This document shows positions 9,501 through 17,200 of a DNA stretch of 64,000 nucleotides, in pieces (positions within the stretch are counted from its first letter, which is position 1; every line of letters starts with the position of its first letter). The DNA lies in the NCBI GenBank assembly GCA_016713365.1, contig JADJPG010000012.1, positions 1 through 64,000 of the forward strand, in the 5' to 3' direction. The position numbers and the translations under genes are program-made. The DNA comes from Verrucomicrobiota bacterium. GTDB taxonomy: Bacteria > Verrucomicrobiota > Verrucomicrobiia > Limisphaerales > JADJPG01. Below the pieces are notes generated by a model that had not been told where the DNA came from, searched no databases, and was given only the letters and a program-made list of their open reading frames with translations.

Positions 9501-10606
9501 GTGAATTCTACGTGGAGGAAAGCTTCCCGCTCGACTGGATGTACCCGTATCTCACGCCCTACGGAGTCATCATGAAGATCAACCGCGAGCCGCTGCCCGA
9601 GCTCTCGCAGGAAATCATCGATCGCGACCACGCCTTCTGGAGCGAATACTCCACGCGCCTCATCGGCAACTGGATCACCTACGACACCAGCGTCTCGAAC
9701 ATCTGCGACTTCGCGAACCGCGTCTACGAGCGGAAGGAAAAGCCCGCCAGCTTCACCGGCGACTGGGCGTTCCTCCGCGACGGCGACGCGCAGAAAGCCT
9801 TCTCGAAACTCCGCAGCTCCATCGCGGGCGTCTACAACTACCGGATCGGCGCGGCGCGAACTCCGCAGGAACAACAGCGCATGATGAGGGAAGCGGAGTT
9901 CGCCTTCAAACAAGCCTACGCGTTCTGCCCCTACAGCCCGGAAGCCCTCTTCCGCTGGGTGAATCTCCTCCTCACCACCGGCCGCATCGATGAAGCCCTG
10001 CTCATCGCCACCACGTCGCAAAAGCTCGATCCGTTCAACGGCCAGATCGAAAACCTCATTTACGAACTCAAACGCATCAAGACGCAGCAAGGCGGTGCCG
10101 TCATGCCGCCGCCAAACCCCGCGGGCGGACTCTCCCAGCTTGGCGTGCTGGAAAAACAATTCCAGGCCGACCCGAGCAACGTCCAGCTCGCGATGCAGCT
10201 CGCCAGCGGCTACATGCAAACCCAGGGCCACGCCCAGGCACTGGGCGTGCTGGAACTGATCCTAGGGAATCCTAAGGCGGACGGCGGCTCCCTCATCTTC
10301 GCGGCGAACATCTACGCGCAACTCGGACAAATAGCCAAAGTGGAACAAGCCCTCGCTGCGTTTGTGAAAAACGATCCGGAGAATCCTGAAGGCCAGTATG
10401 ACCTCGCTGCGGTTCGCGCGATGCAGAGCAAGACGGCCGAATCCATCCAGGCCCTCTCGCTTGCTCTCGCTCAAAGCGCCCGCCGCCTGGAAAAGAACCC
10501 CGGCGCCCCCAACCTCTACAGCAACATGATGGCAGACGCCAGGTTTGGCGCCGTCCGATCCGCGCCGGAGTTTGCCAAGCTGATGGACACCTATAAAGGC
10601 AAGTAA
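6518..10606 (+). CDS. DUF2723 (TMEM260-like) membrane protein with C-terminal TPR-like region
   Basis: A 1362-residue protein. After a Pro/Ala-rich N-terminus it enters a polytopic domain whose first loop reads APDLTLEDCGEL then AGVPHPPGYPVW, the hallmark of DUF2723 (PF11028, the family of TMEM260, a protein O-mannosyltransferase). About 12-14 hydrophobic segments run to residue 620 or so. A long soluble middle region follows, and the last 230 residues contain helical pairs of TPR character (for example AFKQAYAFCPYSPEALF and ALGVLELILGNPKADGG). Like other GT-C proteins it probably uses a lipid-linked sugar at the outer face of the membrane. Its neighbours (GT2, GT-C, methyltransferase) support a role in glycosylating exported proteins or glycans (inference). 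The frame is intact over 4 kb. Confidence 0.88.
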   Translation: MSTNQPKPTAPAKVAEPKAPSAPIAPSAPPSKVPPLFRGIDWWTLAVTTIVVFLGYWWTLAPDLTLEDCGELAVASMYAGVPHPPGYPVWTIYTWFWTLLPVSNIAYRVALSSAFAGALSCGLVALMVSRGSSMIMEGIADLKNIERKWENALCIVAGLVSGMLIGFNGFMWSQAVIVEVYTLSVLSMTLVMACLLRWIYAPHQRRYLYWALFWFGICFNNHQSLLVIALGIQVAVTAVSPKMGRNFWMWNVVFYLGGLMAKSSMLEENGPLKAIFHLVGFGSLVTYIVLLVKTKIRAVEFARDVLLVGSMGCIALTLLSIMNYTSMFEFKTGLFVLFILFSLCVLAGFFYLAKSTWKFGSEWLTTFIGGWAWALGVAFYLYMALASMSNPPLNWGYPRTVQGFIHAFTRGQYERIHPTTDVGRYFEQLLMYIGGALEEFNLVYVLIAFIPFLFFFKMQKRERAWMLGLFAIYLTLSLFLLVLLNPAPDRQARDLNRVFFTASHFMIAMGTGYGLTLIGGYLLTQYERWRNYVLFGALGSTALALFMVFVTYQSDPAKITFRSQLFDLVPSHSPSVRLTATFSLILAAGAAGLLLINRSKAPMVPLLALFAILPLRSAMSHWEDNEQRGHYFGYWFGHDMFRPPFKDPTTGKLSYDDKRRAELLKDPAHAKFTYPEMERDTVLYGGTDPGRFNPTYMIFCESFIPPSKRNFMDPNFDRRDVILITQNALADGTYLQYIRAHYNRSTQLDPPFFTDLARGPKEIEAGVETNIIARMLAPVDRFFLGLGDDIEKKRRAGSSFFENDHFADLAGLGNKLKTGADPLSKYITEKLSADTRAKLGGGDSSTASALANDLNKLLEDGPLFETNRFAGVKISDRTWRFIRENPQSHTRIRLNRILLEEAYPKEITKSLGGVYPDMEMKTASNEDSQRCFKEYLDDAQRRLDHDRRNPNAPRQIKPGEDVRIVDNRVTVSGQVAVMAINALLTKVMFDQNPDREFYVEESFPLDWMYPYLTPYGVIMKINREPLPELSQEIIDRDHAFWSEYSTRLIGNWITYDTSVSNICDFANRVYERKEKPASFTGDWAFLRDGDAQKAFSKLRSSIAGVYNYRIGAARTPQEQQRMMREAEFAFKQAYAFCPYSPEALFRWVNLLLTTGRIDEALLIATTSQKLDPFNGQIENLIYELKRIKTQQGGAVMPPPNPAGGLSQLGVLEKQFQADPSNVQLAMQLASGYMQTQGHAQALGVLELILGNPKADGGSLIFAANIYAQLGQIAKVEQALAAFVKNDPENPEGQYDLAAVRAMQSKTAESIQALSLALAQSARRLEKNPGAPNLYSNMMADARFGAVRSAPEFAKLMDTYKGK

Positions 10607-10635
10607 GGCTGCTCGAGCCTACTCGGCCTCGCAAG

Positions 10636-10667
10636 ACACGCGCTGGATTTATTTCCGCGCGTGTTTT
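10636..10667 (+). terminator. Candidate intrinsic terminator after the DUF2723 gene
   Basis: An 8-bp GC-rich stem (ACACGCGC with GCGCGTGT) encloses a 13-base loop and runs into TTTT. It sits 30 bp after the DUF2723 stop and overlaps the 3' end of the convergent response regulator gene. The loop is long and the T tract short, so strength is uncertain. Confidence 0.4.
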
Positions 10668-11026
10668 TCGATCATGGCGACCACCTCCTCCACCGTTGCG
10701 GGCTTCGCGAGGCAAGGGTGTTCACAGATGATGCCGTCGTTGTCCTCGACCTGCCACTTGCGCACCGCCGCGGTAAGGAAAACGATTGGCGTGCCCTTCA
10801 ACGCCGGGTCGGCATCGATCAGCGCCGCGACATTGCCACCCGGCAGGCGCGGCATGATGATGTCGAGCAGGATGAGGTCGGGCTTGAACTCGCGCGCCGC
10901 CGCCAAGGCGTCCTCCGGCCAGTTCTCGACGCGCACGTCGTAGTTCCCGGTCTCCTCGAGGTTCAGCTTGAGCAGCGTGGTCAGACTCTTCTCGTCATCG
11001 ACGAGCAGGATTCGTTTCTTGGTCAT
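10649..11026 (-). CDS. Single-domain response regulator (CheY-like)
   Basis: A 125-residue receiver domain with no output domain. The acidic pair is D10-D11 (LLVDDE), the phospho-acceptor Asp is D55 (ILLDIIMPRLPGG), the conserved Thr is in VFLTAA and the conserved Lys in LAKPAT. Its start ATG overlaps the stop of the upstream histidine kinase (ATGA at 11023-11026), so the two are co-translated and form a cognate pair. Without an output domain it must act through protein contact or as a phosphorelay step; the target is not visible. Confidence 0.92.
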   Translation of the reverse strand: MTKKRILLVDDEKSLTTLLKLNLEETGNYDVRVENWPEDALAAAREFKPDLILLDIIMPRLPGGNVAALIDADPALKGTPIVFLTAAVRKWQVEDNDGIICEHPCLAKPATVEEVVAMIEKHARK

Positions 11027-12636
11027 GAATTTTCCCTCCGCACTTGCAGCCGCACGGTGACGCGCACGCCCTTGCCGTCCGGCTTGTTCTTGATGTCAAT
11101 CGTGCCGCCATGCAGCTCCACAATCTTCCTTGAGACCGGCAGCCCCAGTCCCGTTCCCACGCCGGTCGGCTTGGTCGTAAAGAACGGATCGAAGATCTTC
11201 GCGAGATGTTCCTGCGGAATGCCCGTGCCAGTGTCCTCCACCTCGGCCACCACCACCGTATCTCCGACCCACAAGTGGGCCGAGCTGCGCGAGCCTTCGC
11301 TGTGCGTGGTCTCGGTCATCTGCTGGCAATAGGTGCGGACGGTGAGCGTGCCCCCCTCGGGCATGGCGTGAACCGCGTTCACAAAGATGTTCACGAACAC
11401 CTGCTGGATTTGCGTCTTCTCCACCGCAACCTTCGGCAGCGACTCGGCCAGATCCTTCACCAGCTCGACGCGCTTCTTGTTCAGCTCGTGACGCACCATC
11501 TTCAGCGTGTCAGAGATCAGCTGGTTGAAATCCTCGGACTTCACCGTGAGTTGCTTGGAGGCCGCGAAGTCCAGCAGGCCGCGCGTAATCGAATCCGCAC
11601 GCGTGATCGCTTCGCGCATTTCCTGCAGCACCATGGCGATGCTTTCGTCGCCGGCGGGCACCTTCTTGGAAAGGTAGTTGATGCCCATCTGCAAAATCGC
11701 GAGCGGGTTCTTCACCTCGTGCGCAACACCCGCCGCAAGTGTGCCGATGGATTCCATCTTTTCGGCCTGGATAAGCTGCATCTGCGCGGACTTCAAATCT
11801 TCGTTCGACTTTCGCAACGCGGCTTCGCTGGCCTCGAGCTCGTCGTTCTTGCGCTGCAGCTCCAGCTCGAAACGCTTCTGCGCAGTCATGTCCCAGAAGA
11901 TGCATTGCGTGCCGAGCACCCGGCCGTCCGCATCACGAATCGGCGTCTTCACCACGTGGACGTAAATCTTCTCACCGTCGGGCGCGACGTTCTCCTCGAT
12001 GGTTTCGAAGATGCGGCCGGTGTTGATCACCTCCCGATCGTCCTGCTGGAACTTCGCGGCGAGCGCCGGCGGATAGAAATCGAAATCGGTCTTGCCGATG
12101 ATTTCCTCGAGCGATTTCCCGAGCAGCTGGCAGAAGCGCTGGTTCGCAAACGTGAACCGCTCTTTGAGATCCTTCCGAAAAATGTTCTGAGGCAGATGCT
12201 CGACGAGCGAATGGTAGAATGCCTCGGAACGAATGAGCTTCTGCTCCGCCACGTGCCGCTCGATGGCGTGACGGATGGCGCGCCCGAGAATGTGCGCATC
12301 GAGGCCGGTCTTGAAGAGATAATCCTGCGCGCCTTCCCGCACGGCGCTCGCGGCCAGGGATTCATCATCGACTCCGCTCAGCACGATGACTGGAACCGCC
12401 GGCGCGACCATGCGCAAGTTCCGATACGAAGCAAGATCCCGGCTGTCGGGCAGCGAGAGATCGGTCACCACGACATCGAACGACGCCGCGGCGAGCTTCG
12501 CCTGCGCCTCGCTCATGCGCGAGGCGACGGTGAGGACAAAGCTGCTGCCGGAAATTTCCTTGAGCAACTCCCGCAACAGACGGACGTCCGCAGGGTTGTC
12601 TTCGACCAGCAGGAGTTGAATCGGTTTGTTGTCCAC
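11023..12636 (-). CDS. REC-PAS sensor histidine kinase
   Basis: A 537-residue cytoplasmic kinase with no membrane helix. Order: an N-terminal receiver domain (residues 1-125, phospho-acceptor D59 in VVVTDLSLPDS), a PAS domain (about 137-255), a short coiled coil, HisKA with the H-box GVAHEVKNPL (H306), then HATPase_c with NIFVNAVHAMPEGG (N-box), VEDTGTGIP (G1) and GVGTGLGLPVSRKIVELHGG (G2). The receiver at the N-terminus rather than the C-terminus suggests that an upstream phosphorylation event feeds the PAS/kinase module. It forms an operon with the CheY-like gene downstream (4-bp overlap). Confidence 0.93.
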   Translation of the reverse strand: MDNKPIQLLLVEDNPADVRLLRELLKEISGSSFVLTVASRMSEAQAKLAAASFDVVVTDLSLPDSRDLASYRNLRMVAPAVPVIVLSGVDDESLAASAVREGAQDYLFKTGLDAHILGRAIRHAIERHVAEQKLIRSEAFYHSLVEHLPQNIFRKDLKERFTFANQRFCQLLGKSLEEIIGKTDFDFYPPALAAKFQQDDREVINTGRIFETIEENVAPDGEKIYVHVVKTPIRDADGRVLGTQCIFWDMTAQKRFELELQRKNDELEASEAALRKSNEDLKSAQMQLIQAEKMESIGTLAAGVAHEVKNPLAILQMGINYLSKKVPAGDESIAMVLQEMREAITRADSITRGLLDFAASKQLTVKSEDFNQLISDTLKMVRHELNKKRVELVKDLAESLPKVAVEKTQIQQVFVNIFVNAVHAMPEGGTLTVRTYCQQMTETTHSEGSRSSAHLWVGDTVVVAEVEDTGTGIPQEHLAKIFDPFFTTKPTGVGTGLGLPVSRKIVELHGGTIDIKNKPDGKGVRVTVRLQVRRENS

Positions 12637-12734
12637 GCTGTTCGTGGCGGGCCCGGCGTCATTGCCTCGACCCGCACTGGTTGGTCGCTACTGAACCATG
12701 CCACAGCCCGGCCGACGAGCAATATGTCGCCGCG

Positions 12735-14024
12735 TCACACTTGCACCCAGCGCTTTGCCTTCATCTCAAAACGCGGCAAGGAACCGGCCGGAACCGCCGA
12801 GACGGGAATGCGCAGATTGAACGCGGTCTGCAAGGCGCCTTCGATACGGCTGGCGAATGCCGCCGGGTCGGCGATGGACGAGTCGGGCTCGGCTTGGATC
12901 GCGATTTCCGCGAGCGCATCCCTGCGACTCACCTGCACCCGGTATTCAGCAACGCCGCCTTGAGCGCGCAGGATCTCCTCCACAGCACTCGGATAGACAT
13001 TCACTCCGCGAATGCAAACCATGTCGTCAGTGCGGCCAAGGATGCCGCCTTCAAGCGCAAGTTCACTGCGACCGCATTCACACTGGGTGTCCAGCGCGGA
13101 ACGCACAAGGTCACCCGTGCGATAACGAATCAGCGGCGAACCGAGACGGCCCAGCGTCGTCAGCACGAGCTCGCCGGGCTGACAAGCGGCGACGTGCGCA
13201 CCGGTGACCGGGTCGATAATCTCAGCAATGTAGGCGCTCTCCATCACGTGCAGCACCCGGGGTCGCACGGGACATTCGTAAGTCACCGGCCCCACCTCGG
13301 TCATGCCATGATGATCCTGCACGCGCGCGCCCGGCCAGAGAGATTCAAGTTTGGCGCGCGTTCCGGGAATGCTGCCCCCCGGCTCCCCCGCGACGATCAA
13401 CGTTTTCACATTCGAGACGGTCAAGTCGATCTTCTCCGCCGCGGCGACTTCCGCGAGATGCAGCGCGTAGGTGGGCGTGCAGCACAAGGCCGTCGCCCGA
13501 TGATCCAGAATCGCGCGAACCCGCGCCGCGGTGCTCATCCCTCCGCCGGGCAGACAGCGACACCCGAGTTTCAACGCCGCTTCGAAGGCGAGCCAGAATC
13601 CGATGAACGGCCCGAAACTGAATGCGAAGAAGATGGTGTCCTCGCGCGTGACGTTCGCCGCGCGAAAGATGGTTTGCCAGTTACCGGACATCCATTCCCA
13701 GCTCTCCGGCGTATCAAGCCAGCGCAACGGCATCCCGCTGGTCCCGCTGGTCTGATGGCAGCGTGTGTAGCGCTCCAGCGGATAGGTGAGGTTCGTGCCG
13801 TAGATCGGATTCGCCTTCTGATCCGCCGCCAGCTCCGCCTTGGTGGTGAACGGAAAACGATCGTAGAACTGGCCGAGCAGCGAGACCTTGGATGGCGCGC
13901 CTGCGGCCTCGAACTTCGCGGCGTAGAAAGAATTCGCGGGCAGAACGGCGCGAAGCAACGTCTGCAGCGCCTCGGTCTGTCGCTGCGAAATGACGTGTCG
14001 CTTGAGGAAGATCTCCGGAGCCAC
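12735..14024 (-). CDS. Phenylacetate-CoA ligase-like adenylate-forming enzyme
   Basis: A 429-residue member of the PaaK branch of the ANL superfamily, which activates carboxylic acids to acyl-AMP and then acyl-CoA. The ATP-binding P-loop is TSGTSGMPLRW (about residues 93-103). Further on are DHHGMTEVGPVTYECP, the YRTGDLVR motif and the C-terminal subdomain starting near GRTDDMVCIRGVNVYPSAVE. Length is normal for PaaK (about 430). No other phenylacetate pathway gene is in the window, so the true acid may be another aromatic or fatty acid. A short gap separates it from the upstream kinase operon on the same strand; co-transcription is possible. Confidence 0.85.
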   Translation of the reverse strand: MAPEIFLKRHVISQRQTEALQTLLRAVLPANSFYAAKFEAAGAPSKVSLLGQFYDRFPFTTKAELAADQKANPIYGTNLTYPLERYTRCHQTSGTSGMPLRWLDTPESWEWMSGNWQTIFRAANVTREDTIFFAFSFGPFIGFWLAFEAALKLGCRCLPGGGMSTAARVRAILDHRATALCCTPTYALHLAEVAAAEKIDLTVSNVKTLIVAGEPGGSIPGTRAKLESLWPGARVQDHHGMTEVGPVTYECPVRPRVLHVMESAYIAEIIDPVTGAHVAACQPGELVLTTLGRLGSPLIRYRTGDLVRSALDTQCECGRSELALEGGILGRTDDMVCIRGVNVYPSAVEEILRAQGGVAEYRVQVSRRDALAEIAIQAEPDSSIADPAAFASRIEGALQTAFNLRIPVSAVPAGSLPRFEMKAKRWVQV

Positions 14025-14063
14025 AGCGGGATCCTTTCGTTGTCAGAGAGCCGCCAGCTTCGA

Positions 14064-14645
14064 TCAGACTTTGTGCGACGTGGCCGCAGCCGCGGCCGGA
14101 GCAGGCGCCTTCTTCGCCGGCGCGAGATTGGCAGGATTGTAGCGGGCCACGAGGTATCCCCCGGAGACCGCGAGCAGGATTCCTGCAAAGAACATTGGGT
14201 TCACCTGGCCCCAGCCATTTTTCGGCGGGTGCAACAGCGAGCCCACGAGGGCGTTGATGAGCGGCGCGCCGGCGAAGACGATCGACATGACGACTGGGGG
14301 CGTCCCTTTCGCACCGAAGGCCAGCAGCACGCCGAACGCACCGATGGCACCGGCGATTCCAGCGATCAATGACCACCAAGCGCCGCTGCTCGTGTAACCG
14401 GTGAACGCCTGTCCCTTGCTCATCAGCAGGAACAACGGCGCAAGCACCGCGGTGAGAAAGTAAGCGACACCGACGAAGAGAAACGCCTTGTAGCGGAGCA
14501 CTCCCGGATCCGCCGCGGTATCACCCGGCATGCGCATCAAGGTCTGGCCCTTGTGCAGCAGGATGCCGTACACGCCCCACGAGAGAACGGTGAGCATCGT
14601 GTAGATGAGCCACGTGTTGCCCGGAGTTGCGGAAGAATCATTCAT
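14064..14645 (-). CDS. Small polytopic membrane protein (EamA/DMT-like half transporter)
   Basis: A 193-residue protein from the ATG at 14643-14645, chosen because the in-frame upstream extension is basic and featureless. Five hydrophobic helices are visible (WLIYTMLTVLSWGVYGILLH, then AYFLTAVLAPLFLL, SLIAGIAGAIGAFGVLLAFG, VMSIVFAGAPLINALVGSLL and FFAGILLAVSGGYLVARY), followed by an Ala/Pro/Lys tail. The pattern resembles one half of a drug/metabolite transporter that would work as a dimer. The substrate is unknown. It lies 39 bp upstream of the PaaK-like gene on the same strand. Confidence 0.6.
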   Translation of the reverse strand: MNDSSATPGNTWLIYTMLTVLSWGVYGILLHKGQTLMRMPGDTAADPGVLRYKAFLFVGVAYFLTAVLAPLFLLMSKGQAFTGYTSSGAWWSLIAGIAGAIGAFGVLLAFGAKGTPPVVMSIVFAGAPLINALVGSLLHPPKNGWGQVNPMFFAGILLAVSGGYLVARYNPANLAPAKKAPAPAAAAATSHKV

Positions 14646-14769
14646 ACGTGTGCGGACATTAGTAGCGGCCGCAAGTGACTTCAACAGGATTGTCGGAAGC
14701 ACGATTCGCAGCGCCAGAGCATTCCGTTTTACGCCGGGACGGGCGCGCACTAGACTGGATCAAGTTGAT

Positions 14770-15207
14770 ATGAGAATCGCTCTCTTAATTCTGGTCGCCA
14801 GCCTCGGCTTCACCGGGTGCGCCACCACAAGCGTCAGCAGCCGCAAACAGGAACGCCTCGGCAGCTACAACACCCTGACGGCCGAACAGCGCCTCGCCGT
14901 CGACATCGGACAAATCAAAGTCGGAATGACCGAGGACGCCGTCTACATCGCCTGGGGGAAACCCTCGCAGATCATTCACAGCGAATCTTCCGCCGGCAAG
15001 TCTACCACATGGATCTACACCGGAACTTACTTCGAGGAATACCGTGGCTGGAACTTCCACGGTTACTACCACGGCTACCGTGGGAGATATTACACGGCAC
15101 CTTATATGACTTACGATTACGTCCCCCGAAACTACGTGCGAGCCGAAGTGAAGTTCGAAGGCGGAGTCGTGAAGGAATGGCGCAGTCTGCCCGGACCCGG
15201 ATACTGA
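14770..15207 (+). CDS. Lipoprotein with SmpA/OmlA (BamE)-like core
   Basis: A 145-residue protein with a lipoprotein signal peptide (MRIALLILVASLGFTGCATT; the lipobox Cys follows TG). The mature part begins with polar residues, then IGQIKVGMTEDAVYIAWGKP, a pattern seen in BamE/SmpA-like domains where a helix-turn with GMxxxxVxxxxGxP precedes a beta sheet. A Tyr/Gly-rich insert (GWNFHGYYHGYRGRYYT) follows. A role at the outer-membrane periplasmic face is inferred. The start at 14770 is the only one giving a proper signal peptide. Confidence 0.72.
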   Translation: MRIALLILVASLGFTGCATTSVSSRKQERLGSYNTLTAEQRLAVDIGQIKVGMTEDAVYIAWGKPSQIIHSESSAGKSTTWIYTGTYFEEYRGWNFHGYYHGYRGRYYTAPYMTYDYVPRNYVRAEVKFEGGVVKEWRSLPGPGY

Positions 15208-15546
15208 ACGGAGCCTCAGCGCGCCGGACGGTTCGAACAAAGCTTGCGGCAAGGACAGCAAGAAAACTTTCACCGCGTCCATCCGTGAATCTGCGGAACG
15301 AAAATTCACACGCCGATCAGGCATTAAGCGTTGACTCCCTCCGCCACCTTTCTATCGTGGTCGCACAACTCCGACAGATTTACTGCCAACCCAGTAAGAC
15401 TCACTGACACGGATTGTCAGTGAGCTCTTTGTTTCGCCGCTGAAACAATTTTTCCCGAAAAATTCGGGATACACCTAAAGGTGACTTCTCCTCGGCCAGA
15501 CGACTGCGTAGACTCAATCCGTTCAATTAACGCAGCTCGATTCCCT
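15208..15546. other. Intergenic region with inverted repeats
   Basis: About 340 bp without a convincing gene. It holds the perfect inverted repeat at 15400-15424 and a second small hairpin (CCCGAA-AAA-TTCGGG, about 15455-15469) shortly before the AONS-like gene. An alternative GTG start of that gene at 15481 lies inside this stretch. Confidence 0.5.
15400..15424. repeat. Perfect 10-bp inverted repeat
   Basis: CTCACTGACA and TGTCAGTGAG flank a 5-base spacer CGGAT. It could be a regulator operator for the downstream PLP enzyme, or a terminator-like hairpin for the lipoprotein gene about 190 bp upstream; a weak T-rich stretch (CTCTTTGTTT) follows. Confidence 0.5.
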
Positions 15547-16701
15547 GTGAAGAAAACTCTCCGGCCTTCGGCCCGCGTCCGCTCCAATGCTGAAAGCGGA
15601 CTGGCTGAACCATTGCAGCAAGTCGACCGAACCTCCGTGCTCCATCGCGGGCGCAAACTCGCCTACTTCGCCGGATGCGACTACTTCCGCCTAGCCTCCC
15701 ATCCGGACGTACTGAAGGCGATTCACTGCGGCTTGGACGAGCGCGGTCTCAACGTTGCCGCTTCGCGCAAGACAACCGGCAATCATCCACTCTACCAGGA
15801 ATTGGAAAACGATCTCGCCCGATTCTTTGACGTGGAAAGTGCGCTCACCGTTTCCAATGGTTACCTGTCGAACATGGCCGTGGCGCAGGCGCTTGCTGGC
15901 GATTTCCAGCACATCCTCGTCGATGAACGCGCGCACGGCAGCGTGCTGGACGCCGTCGCGATGCTCGGCGTTCCCGTCTCGATCTTCGCGCATCGCGATG
16001 TCGACGCCGCAAGAAAGCTCGTGTCGCAACTGCTGAAGCGCTCTTCACGCCGCTCAAAACTTCTACTCGCCACCGACGGACTGTTCTCCCACAGCGGCGA
16101 AGTGGCTCCGCTCGACAAATATCTCGAACAACTTCCCTCTAACGTGACGTTACTCGTTGATGATGCTCACGGTGCCGGCACGCTGGGAAAACTCGGACGC
16201 GGCACACCAGAACATCTCGGGTTGAAACCACAGCCGCGATTGATTCACACGATCACTCTCAGCAAAGCCTTCGGCGTCTACGGTGGTGCCATCCTCGGCC
16301 CAGAAGAGCTGCGTCGACGAATCATCGCCTGGAGCCGCCTCTTCGCCGGCAACACTCCCCTGCCCCTGCCCCTTGTCTCCGGCGTCATCGCGGCGCTAAA
16401 GATCGTCCGCGAAGATTCCAAACTTCGCCGCCGACTTTATTTCAACACCAGCTACATCAAAGCGGCCCTGCGCGCCGCGGGAACACCTGTGAATGACGGT
16501 CCCGGTCCGATCATTCCGCTCCAGCCACGAAACGGGACTCACGTCGCGCGGTTGAAACGAAACCTCATCAACACTGGCGTTCATCCTCCGTACATCAATT
16601 ACCTCGGCGGACCAAAGGACGGCTACTTCCGATTTGTCGTCTCCAGCGAACACACCGCCGAACAGCTGGATGCACTGGTTCACGCGCTGACGAAGAAGTA
16701 G
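15547..16701 (+). CDS. 8-amino-7-oxononanoate synthase-like PLP enzyme (alpha-oxoamine synthase family)
   Basis: A fold-type I PLP enzyme of about 384 residues. The GTG at 15547 is preferred because it places the FAGCDYFRL motif at residue 41, close to FSSNDYLGL in BioF; a GTG at 15481 would add 22 residues. PLP contacts are DDAHGAGTLGKLGRG and the Schiff-base Lys in TITLSKAFGVYGGA. The family condenses an amino acid with an acyl-CoA (BioF, KBL, HemA, SPT). No other biotin gene is nearby, and the usual GSGGSG-type motif is replaced by AASRKTTGNHPLY, so the exact substrate is open. Confidence 0.8.
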   Translation: MKKTLRPSARVRSNAESGLAEPLQQVDRTSVLHRGRKLAYFAGCDYFRLASHPDVLKAIHCGLDERGLNVAASRKTTGNHPLYQELENDLARFFDVESALTVSNGYLSNMAVAQALAGDFQHILVDERAHGSVLDAVAMLGVPVSIFAHRDVDAARKLVSQLLKRSSRRSKLLLATDGLFSHSGEVAPLDKYLEQLPSNVTLLVDDAHGAGTLGKLGRGTPEHLGLKPQPRLIHTITLSKAFGVYGGAILGPEELRRRIIAWSRLFAGNTPLPLPLVSGVIAALKIVREDSKLRRRLYFNTSYIKAALRAAGTPVNDGPGPIIPLQPRNGTHVARLKRNLINTGVHPPYINYLGGPKDGYFRFVVSSEHTAEQLDALVHALTKK

Positions 16702-17200
16702 AAACGGCGCGCACCACGGATTCGCAAAAACTATTTTGTCGCTGGAAAAACTTTTCCTCTTGAGCACTGCGAGAGGTGGGTCGATAGTCTTCACAGCACG
16801 CCGATGAACGCGTTCGCAGAGCGCGAAACCCGGCGGTTCTTTGGAAAATTTTTCGCAGATTTAACCCTGCCATGTTCGTGATTGAGGACCAGATCCTTGG
16901 ACCGTAAATAACGTTAAACGGAACCTTTCCTTCGCCGGCCACCGACAGGCCTTAATTGGAAGTCGAACGCCTCCGATTCGGTTCCACCTGTTTCCCAGGT
17001 TGTTCATAGGAATCGTTTTCACACGGCATTACGGTGGGGTTTTTCTTTTCCATTCCGTCCTCCAAGCCCTCGACAGCACAACTTCCACCGCCATTCTCTC
17101 GCCACCAGCAATCCCGTTCAAAGCCCTGACTTTGGGTTGCAACTTTCTTCGCACGGCACTATCACTCGCGGACGAAATCCATCTCGCACCGCTAAGAACT
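16702..17200. other. Intergenic region, no feature recognised
   Basis: About 500 bp with lower GC content than its neighbours. No supported gene, RNA or repeat was seen. It probably holds the promoter of the ThuA gene. Confidence 0.4.

Noticed and set aside
8204..10231. 675-codon open frame on the minus strand inside the DUF2723 gene
   Set aside because: Shadow frame opposite a well-supported coding sequence; no recognisable protein.
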